Shown in pieces: positions 35,014 through 45,236 of a stretch of 64,000 nucleotides of DNA. The position numbers were made by a program, and so were the translations under genes. The DNA comes from Marinobacter alexandrii (GTDB lineage: Bacteria > Bacteroidota > Bacteroidia > Cytophagales > Cyclobacteriaceae): NCBI GenBank assembly GCA_039984955.1, contig JBDWTN010000007.1:1992501-2056500 (forward strand), given 5' to 3'. The notes under the pieces were generated by a model. That model ran no database searches. It had not been told where the DNA came from and worked only from the letters and a program-made list of their open reading frames with translations. Every line of letters starts with the position of its first letter. Position 1 is the stretch's first letter.

Positions 35014-36444
35014 TCATTTATCTACCTTAACTCTTTCTGATCGATTTGCTACTTCCCAACCTGTGTGGAACACAAGTCTTGCTCTTTTTTCCATTGTTTC
35101 AAACTCAATCTTTTCTATCGTATCAGTCGATTTGTGATAATCAGGGTGTGTTCCATTAAAATAGAAAATGATTGGAATGTTATTCTTAGCAAAGTTGTAA
35201 TGATCTGATCGGTAGTAGAATCTATTCGGATCATTCTCATCATTATATGTGTAGTCCAGATTCAGATTTGTATATGTCTTGTTTACCTTTTCTGAAAGCT
35301 CATGTAACTCTGTAGACAGCTTATCAGAGCCAATCAAATAGATATAATCTGAAGCATCAGAATGCGCATCATCTACTCGACCCACCATATCAATGTTTAA
35401 GTTAGCAACGGTATTCTCCAATGGAAAAATCGGATCAGTATCCGTATAGTATCTAGACCCAAGTAATCCCTTTTCTTCACCTGTTACAGTCATAAATAGA
35501 ATACTCCTTTTCGGTCCTTTTTTCTTCTTTGCTGCTGTAGCAAAAGCTTCAGCGATTTCTAAAACCGTTACCGTTCCTGAACCATCATCATCAGCACCAT
35601 TGTAAACTTCCCCATCGATGATACCAACATGATCATAATGGGAGGTGATGATAAGAACCTCATCAGGCTTTTCTGTTCCTTTCATGAATCCAAGAACATT
35701 TTCCGTTCCAACTGGCTTGTCCAAATAGTCTGCATTGAGAATTACTTGCGTATTGTCTCCTGCTTTGATCTCTTCGAAATCTTTATCAAACATCCATGCT
35801 GCTAGAGACTTATCTGCGATAATCATTTTATCTGCAGTGTTATCTCTTGCATCAATTCCTAAGCTTGCGCGTTTCAAAAATGGACCAAATCTGCTTAATG
35901 TTGAGCTATACTCATCATCGTTTGTTACAACAATGATGAAGCCAATGGCTCCTGCTTCTTTTGCCTTATCAATTGTTTCTTGAAGTCCACCTAACTTTTC
36001 TGTTACATAAACCACATAAGATCCATCAAAGCCTTTCATTTCATCATCATCTTCTGATGCCATGACCACATTGATATACTCTTCTCCCATGGTCTCAGAT
36101 CTGGAGTAATAAACAAAATCTTCAAATCCAACCATCTTATCATCTCCTCTTTTCATATATACAGACCCTATAGAAGACTGTGTCAGGTTGAATTTCTGAA
36201 AGTACGATCCATCTACAGGTGGTTCCAAGCCCAGAGATTTAAAATGATTAGCAATGTACTCAGCAGCCATCTTCTGTCCTTTTGTTCCTGTTTCCCTTCC
36301 TTCGTACTCGTCAGATGCCAAGATTGAGAGGTGCTCTTTCAGGTCTTCGGAGGTAATTGTCTTAGCGTACTTAATGGCTGTTTTATCCTGTGCCAACAGT
36401 CCAAAGGCCACTATCAGGCCCAAAACGTAACTTATCTTTCTCAT
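35014..36444 (-). CDS. M28 family zinc aminopeptidase, exported
   Basis: The protein has 476 residues and a signal peptide (MRKISYVLGLIVAFGLLAQ). A PA-type insert (about 110-225) lies between the N-terminal segment (YIANHFKSLGLEPP) and the peptidase domain. The M28 zinc ligands are visible: SHYDHVG, NGADDDGSG, TGEEKGLLGS (catalytic Glu), LNIDMVGR and the terminal His in GTHPDYHKSTDT. This is the aminopeptidase S/Y-like arrangement with two zinc ions. It probably trims peptides in the periplasm or outside the cell. It stands alone on its strand. Confidence 0.93.
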   Translation of the reverse strand: MRKISYVLGLIVAFGLLAQDKTAIKYAKTITSEDLKEHLSILASDEYEGRETGTKGQKMAAEYIANHFKSLGLEPPVDGSYFQKFNLTQSSIGSVYMKRGDDKMVGFEDFVYYSRSETMGEEYINVVMASEDDDEMKGFDGSYVVYVTEKLGGLQETIDKAKEAGAIGFIIVVTNDDEYSSTLSRFGPFLKRASLGIDARDNTADKMIIADKSLAAWMFDKDFEEIKAGDNTQVILNADYLDKPVGTENVLGFMKGTEKPDEVLIITSHYDHVGIIDGEVYNGADDDGSGTVTVLEIAEAFATAAKKKKGPKRSILFMTVTGEEKGLLGSRYYTDTDPIFPLENTVANLNIDMVGRVDDAHSDASDYIYLIGSDKLSTELHELSEKVNKTYTNLNLDYTYNDENDPNRFYYRSDHYNFAKNNIPIIFYFNGTHPDYHKSTDTIEKIEFETMEKRARLVFHTGWEVANRSERVKVDK

Positions 36445-36589
36445 TGTGATTAATGTGTTAAAATCAGAACCTAAAACTAAGAAAAATAGATTCTGTCAAA
36501 CCAATTAATTACACAAATGGTTAAGGTCTAAATCCTTTCTGTACTCAAAGTCCTGACGTAAATTTGCGGCCTTAAAACAGTAGCCCCTG

Positions 36590-39460
36590 ATGAAATTAAA
36601 TCTTAATGATCGTGTAGCATTCGAAAGAAGACATAATGGTCCTTCTAATGAGGAAGTTTCCAATATGTTGGAAGTGATTGGTTTAAAATCAGTTGATCAA
36701 TTGATTTCTGAAGCAATTCCAGCTCCAATACTCAAGAAGGAATTAATGGACCTTCCTCCTGCATTAAATGAGTTCGAGTATTTAAATCATCTGCAAGAGG
36801 TCGCGGATAAAAATAAGGTTTTCAACTCTTTCATAGGACAGGGGTATTACAATTGTGTAGTCCCTACGGTTATCCAGCGTAATATTTTGGAAAACCCAGG
36901 CTGGTATACTGCTTATACACCTTATCAGGCGGAAATAGCTCAGGGTAGACTTGAAGCACTGATCAATTTCCAAACAATGGTTATCGACCTGACAGGAATG
37001 GAAATAGCTAATGCTTCTCTACTTGATGAAGGTACTGCAGCCGCTGAAGCAATGTCTATGCTATATGGCTTGCGAAAAGGAGACAAAAAATCATCAAACA
37101 AATTTTTAGTCGATAATCAAGTGTTTCCTCAGACGCTGGATGTCTTAAAAACACGCGCCCTTCCTTTCGGAATAGAGCTAGAGATCGTAGATCTTGCCAA
37201 TGTAGATGTTACATCTCCTGAAATTTTTGGGGTATTTTTTCAATATCCAAATAACTCCGGATCTGTCAGAGACTGGTCTGCCATTGTAGCGGCTGCTAAA
37301 GAAAACGGGGTTTTCACAGCATGTTCTTCAGATTTATTGGCACTGACTTTACTAACAGCACCAGGAGAGTGGGGAACCGATGTTGTAGTAGGAACGAGCC
37401 AACGCTTTGGGGTGCCAATGGGCTATGGAGGACCTCATGCTGCTTTCTTTGCTACAAGAGAGGCCTACAAAAGATCAATCCCTGGTAGGATAATTGGCGC
37501 TTCAAAAGATGCCCATGGAAATGATGCCTATCGAATGGCGCTCCAAACAAGAGAGCAGCACATTAAACGAGAAAGAGCCACTTCCAACATTTGTACTGCA
37601 CAAGTCCTTCTAGCTGTAATGGCTGGAATGTATGCGGTGTACCATGGTTCGGAAGGGTTAAAAAATATTGGTGCAAGAACTCACGGACTAGCAAAAGAAA
37701 CTGCAAATAACATTGCTCAATATGGCTTTGAAAATCAAAATACTTTCTTTTTCGATACGCTAAGAATTCCGCTAAGTCCAGAGCATCTAACAACAATCAA
37801 GCAGTTAAGCGAGGAAAGTCAAATTAACTTTCGCTACTTCGAAGATGGTGTTGGTGTTTCCTTTGACGAATCTCACACTGTTGAGGATGCCAATAAGGTC
37901 GCTAAAATATTTGCCCGACTTGGAAATGCTTTTGAGTCTCCAATCGTTGAGGATTTTGAGGTTGAGTATCCTTCTTCACTTACAAGAAATACTCCATACC
38001 TTCAGCATCCCATTTTCAATCAGTATCATTCAGAACATGAGCTTCTTCGGTACATGAAGAGGTTAGAGAACAAAGATCTTTCATTGGTTCATTCAATGAT
38101 TTCGTTGGGCTCGTGTACCATGAAGTTGAATGCAACTTCAGAAATGATTCCCGTAACATGGCCTGAGTTTGGAAATATTCATCCGTTTGCTCCAAAGGAT
38201 CAGGCTGAAGGATACGGCATACTAATCAATGAACTTCATGATTGGCTGGTAGAGATTACAGGGTTTCATTCTGTATCATTTCAACCAAATTCAGGTGCGC
38301 AAGGTGAATATGCCGGTCTGATGGTAATCAAATCATACTTGGAAGGTACAGGCCAGCCAAATAGAAATGTAGCGCTTATTCCATCATCAGCACACGGTAC
38401 TAACCCAGCAAGTGCCGTTATGGCTGGCATGAGAGTTGTCATCGTAAAATGTGATGAGAATGGAAATATTGATGTTGATGATTTAAGAGAAAAGGCTGAA
38501 GCCAATAGCAACGAACTTGCTGCACTAATGGTGACCTATCCTTCTACTCATGGGGTGTTTGAGGAAGAGATCATTGAAATATGTAAAATCATGCATGACA
38601 ATGGTGGGCAGGTCTATATGGATGGAGCTAACATGAATGCTCAGGTAGGGCTTACTTCTCCTGGGATCATTGGTGCAGATGTATGTCACCTTAACCTTCA
38701 TAAGACATTTTGTATTCCTCACGGAGGAGGCGGTCCTGGTATGGGTCCGATTGGCGTTGCAGAGCACCTTACTCCGTATCTTCCAGGTCACTTTACGGAA
38801 CATAGTAACAACCCTTCCGTATCAGCAGCACCTTATGGAAGTGCCAGCATTCTTCCTATTTCTCATGGATACATCGCCATGATGGGAGCTCAAGGTTTAA
38901 CTAATGCGACAAAAATTGCTATTCTAAATGCTAACTACATAGCAGCGAGATTAAAAGATCACTATCCTGTTTTATATGCAAATGACAAAGGAAGAAACGC
39001 TCATGAATTGATTATTGACTGTCGTCAATTCAAAAAATCTGGTGTTGAAGTTGAAGATATTGCAAAAAGGCTCATAGACTATGGATTTCATGCTCCTACC
39101 GTTTCTTTCCCCGTTCCTGGAACGATGATGATTGAGCCTACCGAAAGTGAAGTTCAAGAAGAGCTAGATCGATTCTGCGATGCGATGATTGCAGTTAGAG
39201 CAGAGGTTCAGGAAGTGATTGATGGAGTGGCGGATGCAAAAGACAACCCTCTGAAAAATGCACCGCATTCATACAAAGTTTTGATGTCAGATGAGTGGAA
39301 GTACCCTTACTCAAGAGAAAAAGCTGGATTCCCGGCACCTTATGTGAGGGAGAATAAATTCTGGCCGGCAGTTAGTCGTGTCGACAGTGCATATGGTGAT
39401 AGAAACCTTATGTGCAGCTGTCTCCCGTTGGATGCGTATGAAGAAGAGGTAGAAGCTTGA
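36590..39460 (+). CDS. gcvP: Glycine dehydrogenase (decarboxylating), P protein
   Basis: This is the P protein of the glycine cleavage system, which decarboxylates glycine with PLP and hands the aminomethyl group to GcvH lipoate. Its 956 residues give the fused P1/P2 form. P1 starts [15 protein letters not shown]2 has the PLP lysine at Lys705 in [20 protein letters not shown] and the glycine-rich loop. The other gcv genes are not in the window. A TTG-started gene overlaps its stop codon. TAAATTTG at 36559-36566, 24 nt before the ATG, is a possible -7 box. Confidence 0.97.
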   Translation: MKLNLNDRVAFERRHNGPSNEEVSNMLEVIGLKSVDQLISEAIPAPILKKELMDLPPALNEFEYLNHLQEVADKNKVFNSFIGQGYYNCVVPTVIQRNILENPGWYTAYTPYQAEIAQGRLEALINFQTMVIDLTGMEIANASLLDEGTAAAEAMSMLYGLRKGDKKSSNKFLVDNQVFPQTLDVLKTRALPFGIELEIVDLANVDVTSPEIFGVFFQYPNNSGSVRDWSAIVAAAKENGVFTACSSDLLALTLLTAPGEWGTDVVVGTSQRFGVPMGYGGPHAAFFATREAYKRSIPGRIIGASKDAHGNDAYRMALQTREQHIKRERATSNICTAQVLLAVMAGMYAVYHGSEGLKNIGARTHGLAKETANNIAQYGFENQNTFFFDTLRIPLSPEHLTTIKQLSEESQINFRYFEDGVGVSFDESHTVEDANKVAKIFARLGNAFESPIVEDFEVEYPSSLTRNTPYLQHPIFNQYHSEHELLRYMKRLENKDLSLVHSMISLGSCTMKLNATSEMIPVTWPEFGNIHPFAPKDQAEGYGILINELHDWLVEITGFHSVSFQPNSGAQGEYAGLMVIKSYLEGTGQPNRNVALIPSSAHGTNPASAVMAGMRVVIVKCDENGNIDVDDLREKAEANSNELAALMVTYPSTHGVFEEEIIEICKIMHDNGGQVYMDGANMNAQVGLTSPGIIGADVCHLNLHKTFCIPHGGGGPGMGPIGVAEHLTPYLPGHFTEHSNNPSVSAAPYGSASILPISHGYIAMMGAQGLTNATKIAILNANYIAARLKDHYPVLYANDKGRNAHELIIDCRQFKKSGVEVEDIAKRLIDYGFHAPTVSFPVPGTMMIEPTESEVQEELDRFCDAMIAVRAEVQEVIDGVADAKDNPLKNAPHSYKVLMSDEWKYPYSREKAGFPAPYVRENKFWPAVSRVDSAYGDRNLMCSCLPLDAYEEEVEA

Positions 39461-40638
39461 TAAAAAAGATTTTAATCTGGCTAATTATAGCTTGTCTTTT
39501 CTTAGCTTTTTCCCTGTTTGGTGTGATGCTTTGGATGTATCAAATCATAGAAAAGGGATCGGTTTCTTTTGAGTCTGACTGGATAGAAATCCCTTATGAG
39601 TACACTTCTTCAGGGCATATAAAGATCTATTTAGAAGTAGATGGAACAAAATATCCTTTTATAGTAGACTCAGGGGCAAGCAATATTCTTTTTGGTGATA
39701 GCCAAGGTTTATCCAATGAGTTCAAAGGATTTAGTTTTTCCGTAGATAGTAATGATAAGCCCTCTTTTGTCAAAATAAGATCCGTCGAATCAATAACCAT
39801 AGGTACGCTTACCGGTAATGATCTTCGATTTAAGATTATAGAATACTCCGCTGACTGTGAAGGTGAAGCGATTGGTATCATAGGGAAAGAAGCTATGAGA
39901 CATCATGTTTGGCAATTTCTTCCAGAAAGAAATATGATTCGAATTGCAAAAAGCCAGGATCATATCACTCACTTTCCTAATGAAGATACAATCAAATTGA
40001 GGCGCAATAAGTACAGCCACCATCTGTATGCCCGCATTTCAATAGATGGTCGCAAAAGCAATTCTTATTTTGTTGATACTGGGTCTAACGGAAAGATTAC
40101 TACCCCACTTGATTCAACCTGGAAGGTACAAGAGGCGAGTAAAGTTTTTGGGCGAACGAGCAAAGGATTAGGCGGTATTGATAAAACGGCAAGCTATATT
40201 TTTAGAATTGATAGTCTGAATTTTAAAAACGGAGGAGGGACTAAAGGACCTATGGATATCTCAGTGAGTGATCGAAAATTCAAAGCTCTGGGATCAGCGT
40301 TTTTAAGAAATTTCAATTTTACTCTTGATTGGAAAAACAAGCAAATGATACTTGCCCCTCTTGAGAAACAACGATTCATTTATCGTGACTTTGGTGCTCG
40401 GCTAAATGTGGATGAAGACGGAGTTTTTGTAACTACAATCATAGAAAACTCTTCTGCTTATCAAGCTCAATTAGAGGTGGGTCAACGAATAGATAAGGTC
40501 AATGGAGTATTAGCTTCAGAATTGGATGGTTGTACACTGGTAGAAAAGGTGAATGAAAGCGATACACTGAAACTCACCTTTAAGAAAGAAGATGAAATCA
40601 ATTCTGTAAATCTGCTGAGGGAGAATTTATTCAACTAA
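39457..40638 (+). CDS. Aspartyl protease-like protein with C-terminal PDZ
   Basis: The TTG start at 39457 overlaps the gcvP stop (TTGA). The 393 residues open with a membrane anchor or uncleaved signal ([20 protein letters not shown]). Two retropepsin-like halves follow: [13 protein letters not shown] in the first and [15 protein letters not shown] in the second, each with the D(S/T)G motif, so the two Asp residues of a pepsin-like active site are present in one chain. A PDZ domain closes the protein ([20 protein letters not shown], then GQRIDKVNG). It is a Bacteroidota protease family of unknown substrate, likely acting in the periplasm. Confidence 0.85.
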   Translation: MIKKILIWLIIACLFLAFSLFGVMLWMYQIIEKGSVSFESDWIEIPYEYTSSGHIKIYLEVDGTKYPFIVDSGASNILFGDSQGLSNEFKGFSFSVDSNDKPSFVKIRSVESITIGTLTGNDLRFKIIEYSADCEGEAIGIIGKEAMRHHVWQFLPERNMIRIAKSQDHITHFPNEDTIKLRRNKYSHHLYARISIDGRKSNSYFVDTGSNGKITTPLDSTWKVQEASKVFGRTSKGLGGIDKTASYIFRIDSLNFKNGGGTKGPMDISVSDRKFKALGSAFLRNFNFTLDWKNKQMILAPLEKQRFIYRDFGARLNVDEDGVFVTTIIENSSAYQAQLEVGQRIDKVNGVLASELDGCTLVEKVNESDTLKLTFKKEDEINSVNLLRENLFN

Positions 40639-41159
40639 TTGCAAAGTCTTATCTCAAAAGATCCTTCAACTGTATTGTCATCATCAAGAACTGCTTGCAA
40701 GTATCCTATCACTACTTGTCCGTCGATTGCAAATATTTCCATAAATCCACTTGAAGCTATAAGATTTTTTGAAGGTGATATTTCGAATGAAACTTGCACC
40801 TGATTGTTATCGAGAACTTGCGGAGAAACAAAAAAACTTCCTTCCGAAGGTCTAAAGATTGCCTTTATATGCTCAATAGAAGGACTAGGTAAAGTACAGG
40901 GATCATTTACAGATTCCTCACTGGAAAGAAACCGGATACGGTATTGGAAGTCGGATGATACCAGATATCCATTAGCAGATGAATAGCTCCAAGCCTCACC
41001 GTTAATCTTTCCTTCAAGTATCTGATCCGGAAGTTGAATTTCATCCTTTCCACAGCTTGTGAATAACAGCATTAAGGCACTGAGAATGAAAGATTCTCTA
41101 GATTTAAGGATTGTCCATTTAAGCGCTATGAAGAAATTTTTACTCACACTCCTGATCAT
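40635..41159 (-). CDS. Hypothetical lipoprotein
   Basis: Its 174 residues hold a hydrophobic stretch ending FTSC (a lipobox) at about residue 36, then GKDEIQLPDQILEGKINGEA. The rest is beta-rich without recognisable motifs and has three cysteines (C-terminal LCN, CTLPSP and the lipobox). The N-terminus is uncertain: the only ATG giving a full signal is at 41159, and this overlaps the start region of the divergent gene (41131) by 29 bp. It overlaps the previous convergent gene by 4 bp. Confidence 0.68.
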   Translation of the reverse strand: MIRSVSKNFFIALKWTILKSRESFILSALMLLFTSCGKDEIQLPDQILEGKINGEAWSYSSANGYLVSSDFQYRIRFLSSEESVNDPCTLPSPSIEHIKAIFRPSEGSFFVSPQVLDNNQVQVSFEISPSKNLIASSGFMEIFAIDGQVVIGYLQAVLDDDNTVEGSFEIRLCN

Positions 41160-42153
41160 TGTAATCCTTTTATTGGCTTTTGTCCTTTACACATTCACGT
41201 CAACAGGATATTTCCGTGAAATTAATAACACTGAAAACTATGAGGTTATTGCAGAAATCCCCTTGAAAGGTGCAGAAGATTTTACAATAAACTATGAAGA
41301 TAGATTTATGATCATCTCTCAGGATGATCGTGCAGGGCGAAGAGATGGGACTAAATCAAAAGGACATCTCTATTATCTTGATCTGGACTCAGGTGAATTC
41401 CGACCTAAAAAACTAACGGCTAACTACAAGCTGCCTTTCTATCCTCATGGCATTAGCTTGTTAAAATTGGATTCTGCTCACTATCAAATACTTGCTGTGA
41501 ATCATGCGAGAGGTCATACGATTGAAAAATTTGAATTGTTTGGAGATAGCCTGGTTTACATGGCCACTTTCAGAGATAAGAGTATGATTAGCCCCAATGA
41601 CGTAGTTATCCTTGATGAAGAGTCTTTCTATTTTACAAATGATCATGGATATTCAGGAAAATGGGGAAGACTTGCTGAGGATTATTTGGGAGTGGCTGCT
41701 TCGAATGTGATGTACTATGACGGAAATTACAAAGAAGTCGCTTCCGGAATAAAATATGCGAATGGCATCAATATCTCGAAAGATAGAAGTCAGCTGCTTC
41801 TGGCCTCTCCACGCGGGTTTAAGCTAAAATACTTCGATATTCAGCAAGATGGCTCTCTGGAGCTAGATAAAGATTTGGATGTGGGAACGGGCATAGACAA
41901 CATTGAGCTGGATGAAAATGGAGACCTATGGATCGGATCACACCCAAACTTGCTCGCTTTCGCAGCGTACGCTGCAGGTAAAAAAGAAAAAGCACCCTCA
42001 GAGGTAATTAAAATTTCAAATGGTAAGGCAGAGAGCTTGTATGAAGATGATGGTTCCTTCATATCCGCGAGTAGTGTTGCGGCTCCTTATAACGGTTTAC
42101 TTTTTGTTGGTACAGTGATGGATGATAAGCTAGTTGTGCTGAAGAAAAAATAG
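41131..42153 (+). CDS. Paraoxonase/SMP-30-like beta-propeller, membrane-anchored
   Basis: I start at MKKFLLTLLIIVILLLAFVL (41131), a clean membrane anchor; upstream in-frame ATGs add an atypical polar leader. The 340 residues are a six-bladed propeller of the SMP-30/paraoxonase type: EDFTINYEDRFMIISQDDR, NDVVILDEESFYFTNDHGYS, ANGINISKD, DNIELDENGDLWIGSHPN. The N, D and H residues of the calcium-binding core are recognisable. It is probably a lactonase or arylesterase-like hydrolase. Terminated by a hairpin at 42176-42204. Confidence 0.8.
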   Translation, partial: KKFLLTLLIIVILLLAFVLYTFTSTGYFREINNTENYEVIAEIPLKGAEDFTINYEDRFMIISQDDRAGRRDGTKSKGHLYYLDLDSGEFRPKKLTANYKLPFYPHGISLLKLDSAHYQILAVNHARGHTIEKFELFGDSLVYMATFRDKSMISPNDVVILDEESFYFTNDHGYSGKWGRLAEDYLGVAASNVMYYDGNYKEVASGIKYANGINISKDRSQLLLASPRGFKLKYFDIQQDGSLELDKDLDVGTGIDNIELDENGDLWIGSHPNLLAFAAYAAGKKEKAPSEVIKISNGKAESLYEDDGSFISASSVAAPYNGLLFVGTVMDDKLVVLKKK

Positions 42154-42175
42154 ACGTCTGGAGAATATGAATAAA

Positions 42176-42204
42176 CGAAGCAATCTTATAGTGAGATTGC
42201 TTCG
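42176..42204. terminator. REP-like hairpin terminator
   Basis: CGAAGCAATCT (42176-42186) pairs perfectly with AGATTGCTTCG (42194-42204). It lies between the convergent paraoxonase-like and DUF4097 genes. The core GAAGCAATCT is the same family as the inverted repeats at 46857-47088. Confidence 0.7.
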
Positions 42205-42224
42205 CTCATGTTGCAGTGGCTTTC

Positions 42225-42878
42225 TTATCCTTTTCTGAGATAAATGTTTCCACTAATAGTCTCAAAGTTGGATTCGATTCCTCCACTACTAACCCTGCCT
42301 CGAATATCTTGGCCCACAATCTGATTCAACCCTTTTTTACCATAAGGATATTTGATTTCGATATCAGAGTAGATCTCTCCAGATATTGTCTTTGCTTTGA
42401 AATCCATCCCTTGCTTTTCGGAGATCGTCACATCAATTACTCCAGAAATTGTTTTTAATTTCATCTCTGCGCCAAAGTACTCGAACTCATAGTCTCCTGA
42501 TATGGTATTGGATTTCACATTCAGCTTCTTTGGAAGATATACGGTATAGTGGATAGTCGATGTATTACAATTCTTCCGCTTCCCATTTTCATCCTTTATT
42601 CTTTTCCACATGTCTTCATCCATCTCTACATAAATAGTAGAGCTTGATTTATTGGTTTTTAATGAGAATACATCATTGTCTTTACCATTGTTGATCTCTA
42701 CCATCACCTCTACATACACTTCATTCTTATCCCATGTCTTAAAGATGATGTCATCAGCATATGCAAACTCTAGATCTAACAGCTCCTGACCAGATACAGG
42801 AACAGATGCTGTTACTTTTTTTGGCTGTGCAGACAACCCTAGATTTGCCATGCACAATATGATTATAAGGACTCTCAT
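42225..42878 (-). CDS. DUF4097-type exported protein
   Basis: The protein has 217 residues, a short signal (MRVLIIILCMANLGLSAQ), then right-handed beta-repeat strands (MKLKTISGVIDVTISE, FKAKTISGEIYSDIEI, NFETISGNIYLRKG), each built on TISG(x)I-D/Y repeats. This is the DUF4097 (adhesin-like) family, common in Bacteroidota behind ECF sigma operons; function is unknown. It follows the larger paralogue with a 1-bp gap and forms an operon with the sigma factor and anti-sigma genes upstream. Confidence 0.8.
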   Translation of the reverse strand: MRVLIIILCMANLGLSAQPKKVTASVPVSGQELLDLEFAYADDIIFKTWDKNEVYVEVMVEINNGKDNDVFSLKTNKSSSTIYVEMDEDMWKRIKDENGKRKNCNTSTIHYTVYLPKKLNVKSNTISGDYEFEYFGAEMKLKTISGVIDVTISEKQGMDFKAKTISGEIYSDIEIKYPYGKKGLNQIVGQDIRGRVSSGGIESNFETISGNIYLRKG

Positions 42879-42879
42879 C

Positions 42880-43695
42880 TTATTCTGGTTTTCTTACGTA
42901 GATATCTCCGCTAACCGTCTTCAATGAAACTTCCACTCCTCCTCCATTTAGTTTCCCAGTTGCATTTTGACCTCCAATTCTTCTGATTTTTGCATCCTCA
43001 CCAAAGTCAAAATCAAATGCAGTGTAAACTCCTCCCGAAACGGTGGCCATTTTGAATGTCCCTTTGGTGGATTCTGGTAACGTCACATCTATATCTCCAC
43101 TTGTAGAGCTCAAAGAAGATGGTGATGTACTAGAAAGAGAAGTGAATGTGACCTCAAGATCTGAACTTAGTGTATGTGCTACAATAGGTCCTGTTACATC
43201 TATAAACTCTAAATCACCTACTTGACTTTTTGCCTCTACTTCGCCGGCCATTCCTTTGATTACTACATCACCAGCCTGCCATGAGTTATAGTTGACTTTA
43301 AGTTTTAGGTTTTTCGGTAAGTACATGATATAATCTGCATTATCTGCTTCTCTGTGAGCTCCGGAAAGCGTAATAGTGTTGCCTTCCTGCTTCATACTCA
43401 ACCCTATTCCTGTATTTTCCGGTCCTGAAGCTGAAAGTGGCTTAAGTCCTTGGGCTTTATCTGGAAGGCCTCTATAATTTTTGCTTTCAATTTTTATGTC
43501 TGACCCTGAGGTTCCTTCTATTTTCAAGTCGGAGCTAAGGTTATCTATTACCAGCCATGTCTCAGCTGCATTTCCTTTTACCGAAATGGTAAAACTGCTC
43601 TTTTTATCGTTTTGCGCCATTCCACTGACACATGTCAATAGTATTAGGCCTGCTATAATCGTTTTCATTTTATTGTTATTTGAATTTTTAGTCAT
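42880..43695 (-). CDS. DUF4097-type exported protein (paralogue)
   Basis: Its 271 residues have a signal peptide (MKTIIAGLILLTCVSGMAQ, preceded by a polar 10-residue stretch; the start could be at that second ATG). Repeats of the DUF4097 type follow: VTGPIVAHTLSSDLEVTF, SSTSGDIDVTLPES and VSLKTVSGDIYVRKPE. The C-terminal TVSGDIYVRKPE closely matches the TISGNIYLRKG end of the next gene, so they are duplicates. It is co-directional with the anti-sigma gene 23 bp upstream. Confidence 0.8.
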   Translation of the reverse strand: MTKNSNNNKMKTIIAGLILLTCVSGMAQNDKKSSFTISVKGNAAETWLVIDNLSSDLKIEGTSGSDIKIESKNYRGLPDKAQGLKPLSASGPENTGIGLSMKQEGNTITLSGAHREADNADYIMYLPKNLKLKVNYNSWQAGDVVIKGMAGEVEAKSQVGDLEFIDVTGPIVAHTLSSDLEVTFTSLSSTSPSSLSSTSGDIDVTLPESTKGTFKMATVSGGVYTAFDFDFGEDAKIRRIGGQNATGKLNGGGVEVSLKTVSGDIYVRKPE

Positions 43696-43718
43696 TTGAA
43701 TAAGTACCGGTATGTTTT

Positions 43719-44462
43719 TTACGTCAAAACCTGAATAGCAACTTCTGCTTGCTGCTTCACCTCAGGTGATGTATTTTCTTTTTCTATCATATCTCTCAAT
43801 GGTGCAATAGCACTTCGTTCTTCCGCTTCTACCAAAATGGTAATCAGCGAAATCTGAATGAGAGGATCTATTTGTGACTCAAGCGACTTAACTAACTCCG
43901 CTCGAACATCTGCTTCGCCAATAAACTTTTCAAGAGCTTGTAGCGCAGCGTATCTCACATTCGGGCTTTCATCCGAATTAAGTGTGGTGATCAGCGTTGA
44001 GATCAGCTCAGTATTAAGTGTCGATTTCTCTTCAATTTGATTAACCGCCATGATGCGCTCACTTGCCGAATGGCGCTGTAGCGCGCTCGTTAGCGTTACT
44101 TCTCTAAGCGACTGTATTTCACCTTTTAATAGTGCCAATTCCTGTGACGAGTCATTAGTAGAGAATTTACCCATTCCGAAACCGACAATCAGCAATGCCA
44201 CAGCCGCTGCTACTTGCATCCACGACCAATGATTCCCCTTTCTGTTGATCTTTTCATTGATTAATGCTTGCTGAAAGCCTGTCTGAATATGTACAGGCAC
44301 CTCAACTTCGCTGGAGGTCTCAATTGCTAGCATTATCTCTTTCAAGTCATTGTAGCGCTTCTTCAAGTCAGTTTCCGTATTAATTTTGGATTCCAACTCT
44401 GCATTCGCCTCTCCCTCAAGGAGTGCAATTAATTGTTCATCTGTGATTGTTTCTTTCATCAC
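43719..44462 (-). CDS. Anti-sigma factor with C-terminal HEAT repeats
   Basis: Its 247 residues have a cytoplasmic N-terminus (TDEQLIALLEGEANAELESK, the zinc-free anti-sigma helical bundle), one membrane helix (MQVAAAVALLIVGFGMGKF, about residues 86-104), and a periplasmic part of HEAT-like alpha repeats (SPNVRYAALQALEKF, then SLITILVEAEERSAIAPL). It is the likely membrane partner of the sigma factor 9 bp upstream. The HEAT repeats suggest control by protein contact at the periplasmic side. Confidence 0.78.
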   Translation of the reverse strand: MMKETITDEQLIALLEGEANAELESKINTETDLKKRYNDLKEIMLAIETSSEVEVPVHIQTGFQQALINEKINRKGNHWSWMQVAAAVALLIVGFGMGKFSTNDSSQELALLKGEIQSLREVTLTSALQRHSASERIMAVNQIEEKSTLNTELISTLITTLNSDESPNVRYAALQALEKFIGEADVRAELVKSLESQIDPLIQISLITILVEAEERSAIAPLRDMIEKENTSPEVKQQAEVAIQVLT

Positions 44463-44471
44463 GCTTATTTT

Positions 44472-45011
44472 TTAATCTTCTGCTAATTCAAAATAGATAT
44501 CTCTCAGCTCTTTAATCGTCCGGTGTACTTGCACCTTTACATTACTGACTGACGTATCCCGCATAGTCGCTATTTGTTCATATTTCATTCCCTGAAATTT
44601 GCTAAGAACCAATAGCTCCCTTTTTTCATCTGAAAGTGATTTCATTGCCTCATGAAGTTTCCTTTCTCTTTCAAACTCTTCTTCCCCATTTTCGTCAGTT
44701 ACTTCTGGAATTACTTCCAAAGGGTTGAATTGATCTTTGTGCACCTTCATCTTTCGAAAGTGGTCTTTCACCATATTTCTGGCTATTTGAAAAATCCAGA
44801 ATTGAACAGAGTGACCATCCTTATAAGAATTGCGATACTTCATCACTCGGATAAAAAGATCTTGTGTTAGATCATCGCTATCGGATCGCTCGAGTGTGGA
44901 CTTTAGAAAGTAGTTATAAATACGCTTACTATAGCGATTAAAAACTTCATTCAAATAATCCAGTTGTCCCGCCTTCACCAGCGACATTAACTGTTCGTCT
45001 GTTACTTCCAA
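44472..45011 (-). CDS. ECF-type RNA polymerase sigma factor
   Basis: Its 179 residues contain region 2 (YSKRIYNYFLKSTLERSDSD, DLTQDLFIRVMKY, VQFWIFQIARNMVKDHFRK) and region 4 (LLVLSKFQGMKYEQIATM, VSNVKVQVHRTIKELRD). It starts at TTG (45011), or at ATG nine codons on, where MSLVKAGQLDYLNEVF is also a normal sigma opening. It heads the operon sigma / anti-sigma / two DUF4097 proteins, which likely is an envelope-stress response unit. Confidence 0.9.
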   Translation of the reverse strand: MEVTDEQLMSLVKAGQLDYLNEVFNRYSKRIYNYFLKSTLERSDSDDLTQDLFIRVMKYRNSYKDGHSVQFWIFQIARNMVKDHFRKMKVHKDQFNPLEVIPEVTDENGEEEFERERKLHEAMKSLSDEKRELLVLSKFQGMKYEQIATMRDTSVSNVKVQVHRTIKELRDIYFELAED

Positions 45012-45104
45012 ATTCTAACCAGGTTAGTCCCGAATCATCGGGTGGTGTTGTTAATCAGATAAGTTACAAGAAAAGGGAAGGAAGGTTACAGATGAAAATA
45101 ATTT

Positions 45105-45185
45105 TTATTGAACGCCGATCTTTTGCATGAGTTTTTTGAATCTATCCTGATTCCTTAGCGGTTTCCAAATAGGGCTAACATGCAT
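45105..45185 (-). pseudogene. Tail-like remnant of a TPR/cyclase-type protein
   Basis: From ATG 45183-45185 the minus strand reads MHVSPIWKPLRNQDRFKKLM followed by QKIGVQ and a stop at 45105-45107. The pattern HVSP.W.PLR...RF..L...IG resembles the C-terminal end of TPR-containing adenylate cyclase-like and protein kinase proteins (L(H/N)VSPxxxPLRxDPRF). The gene body is missing. The upstream frame is closed about ten codons before. Confidence 0.4.
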
Positions 45186-45236
45186 TAGGAGAACTGCTCC
45201 GATTCGATTGATCAACTACTTTGCTAGATCCTATTT

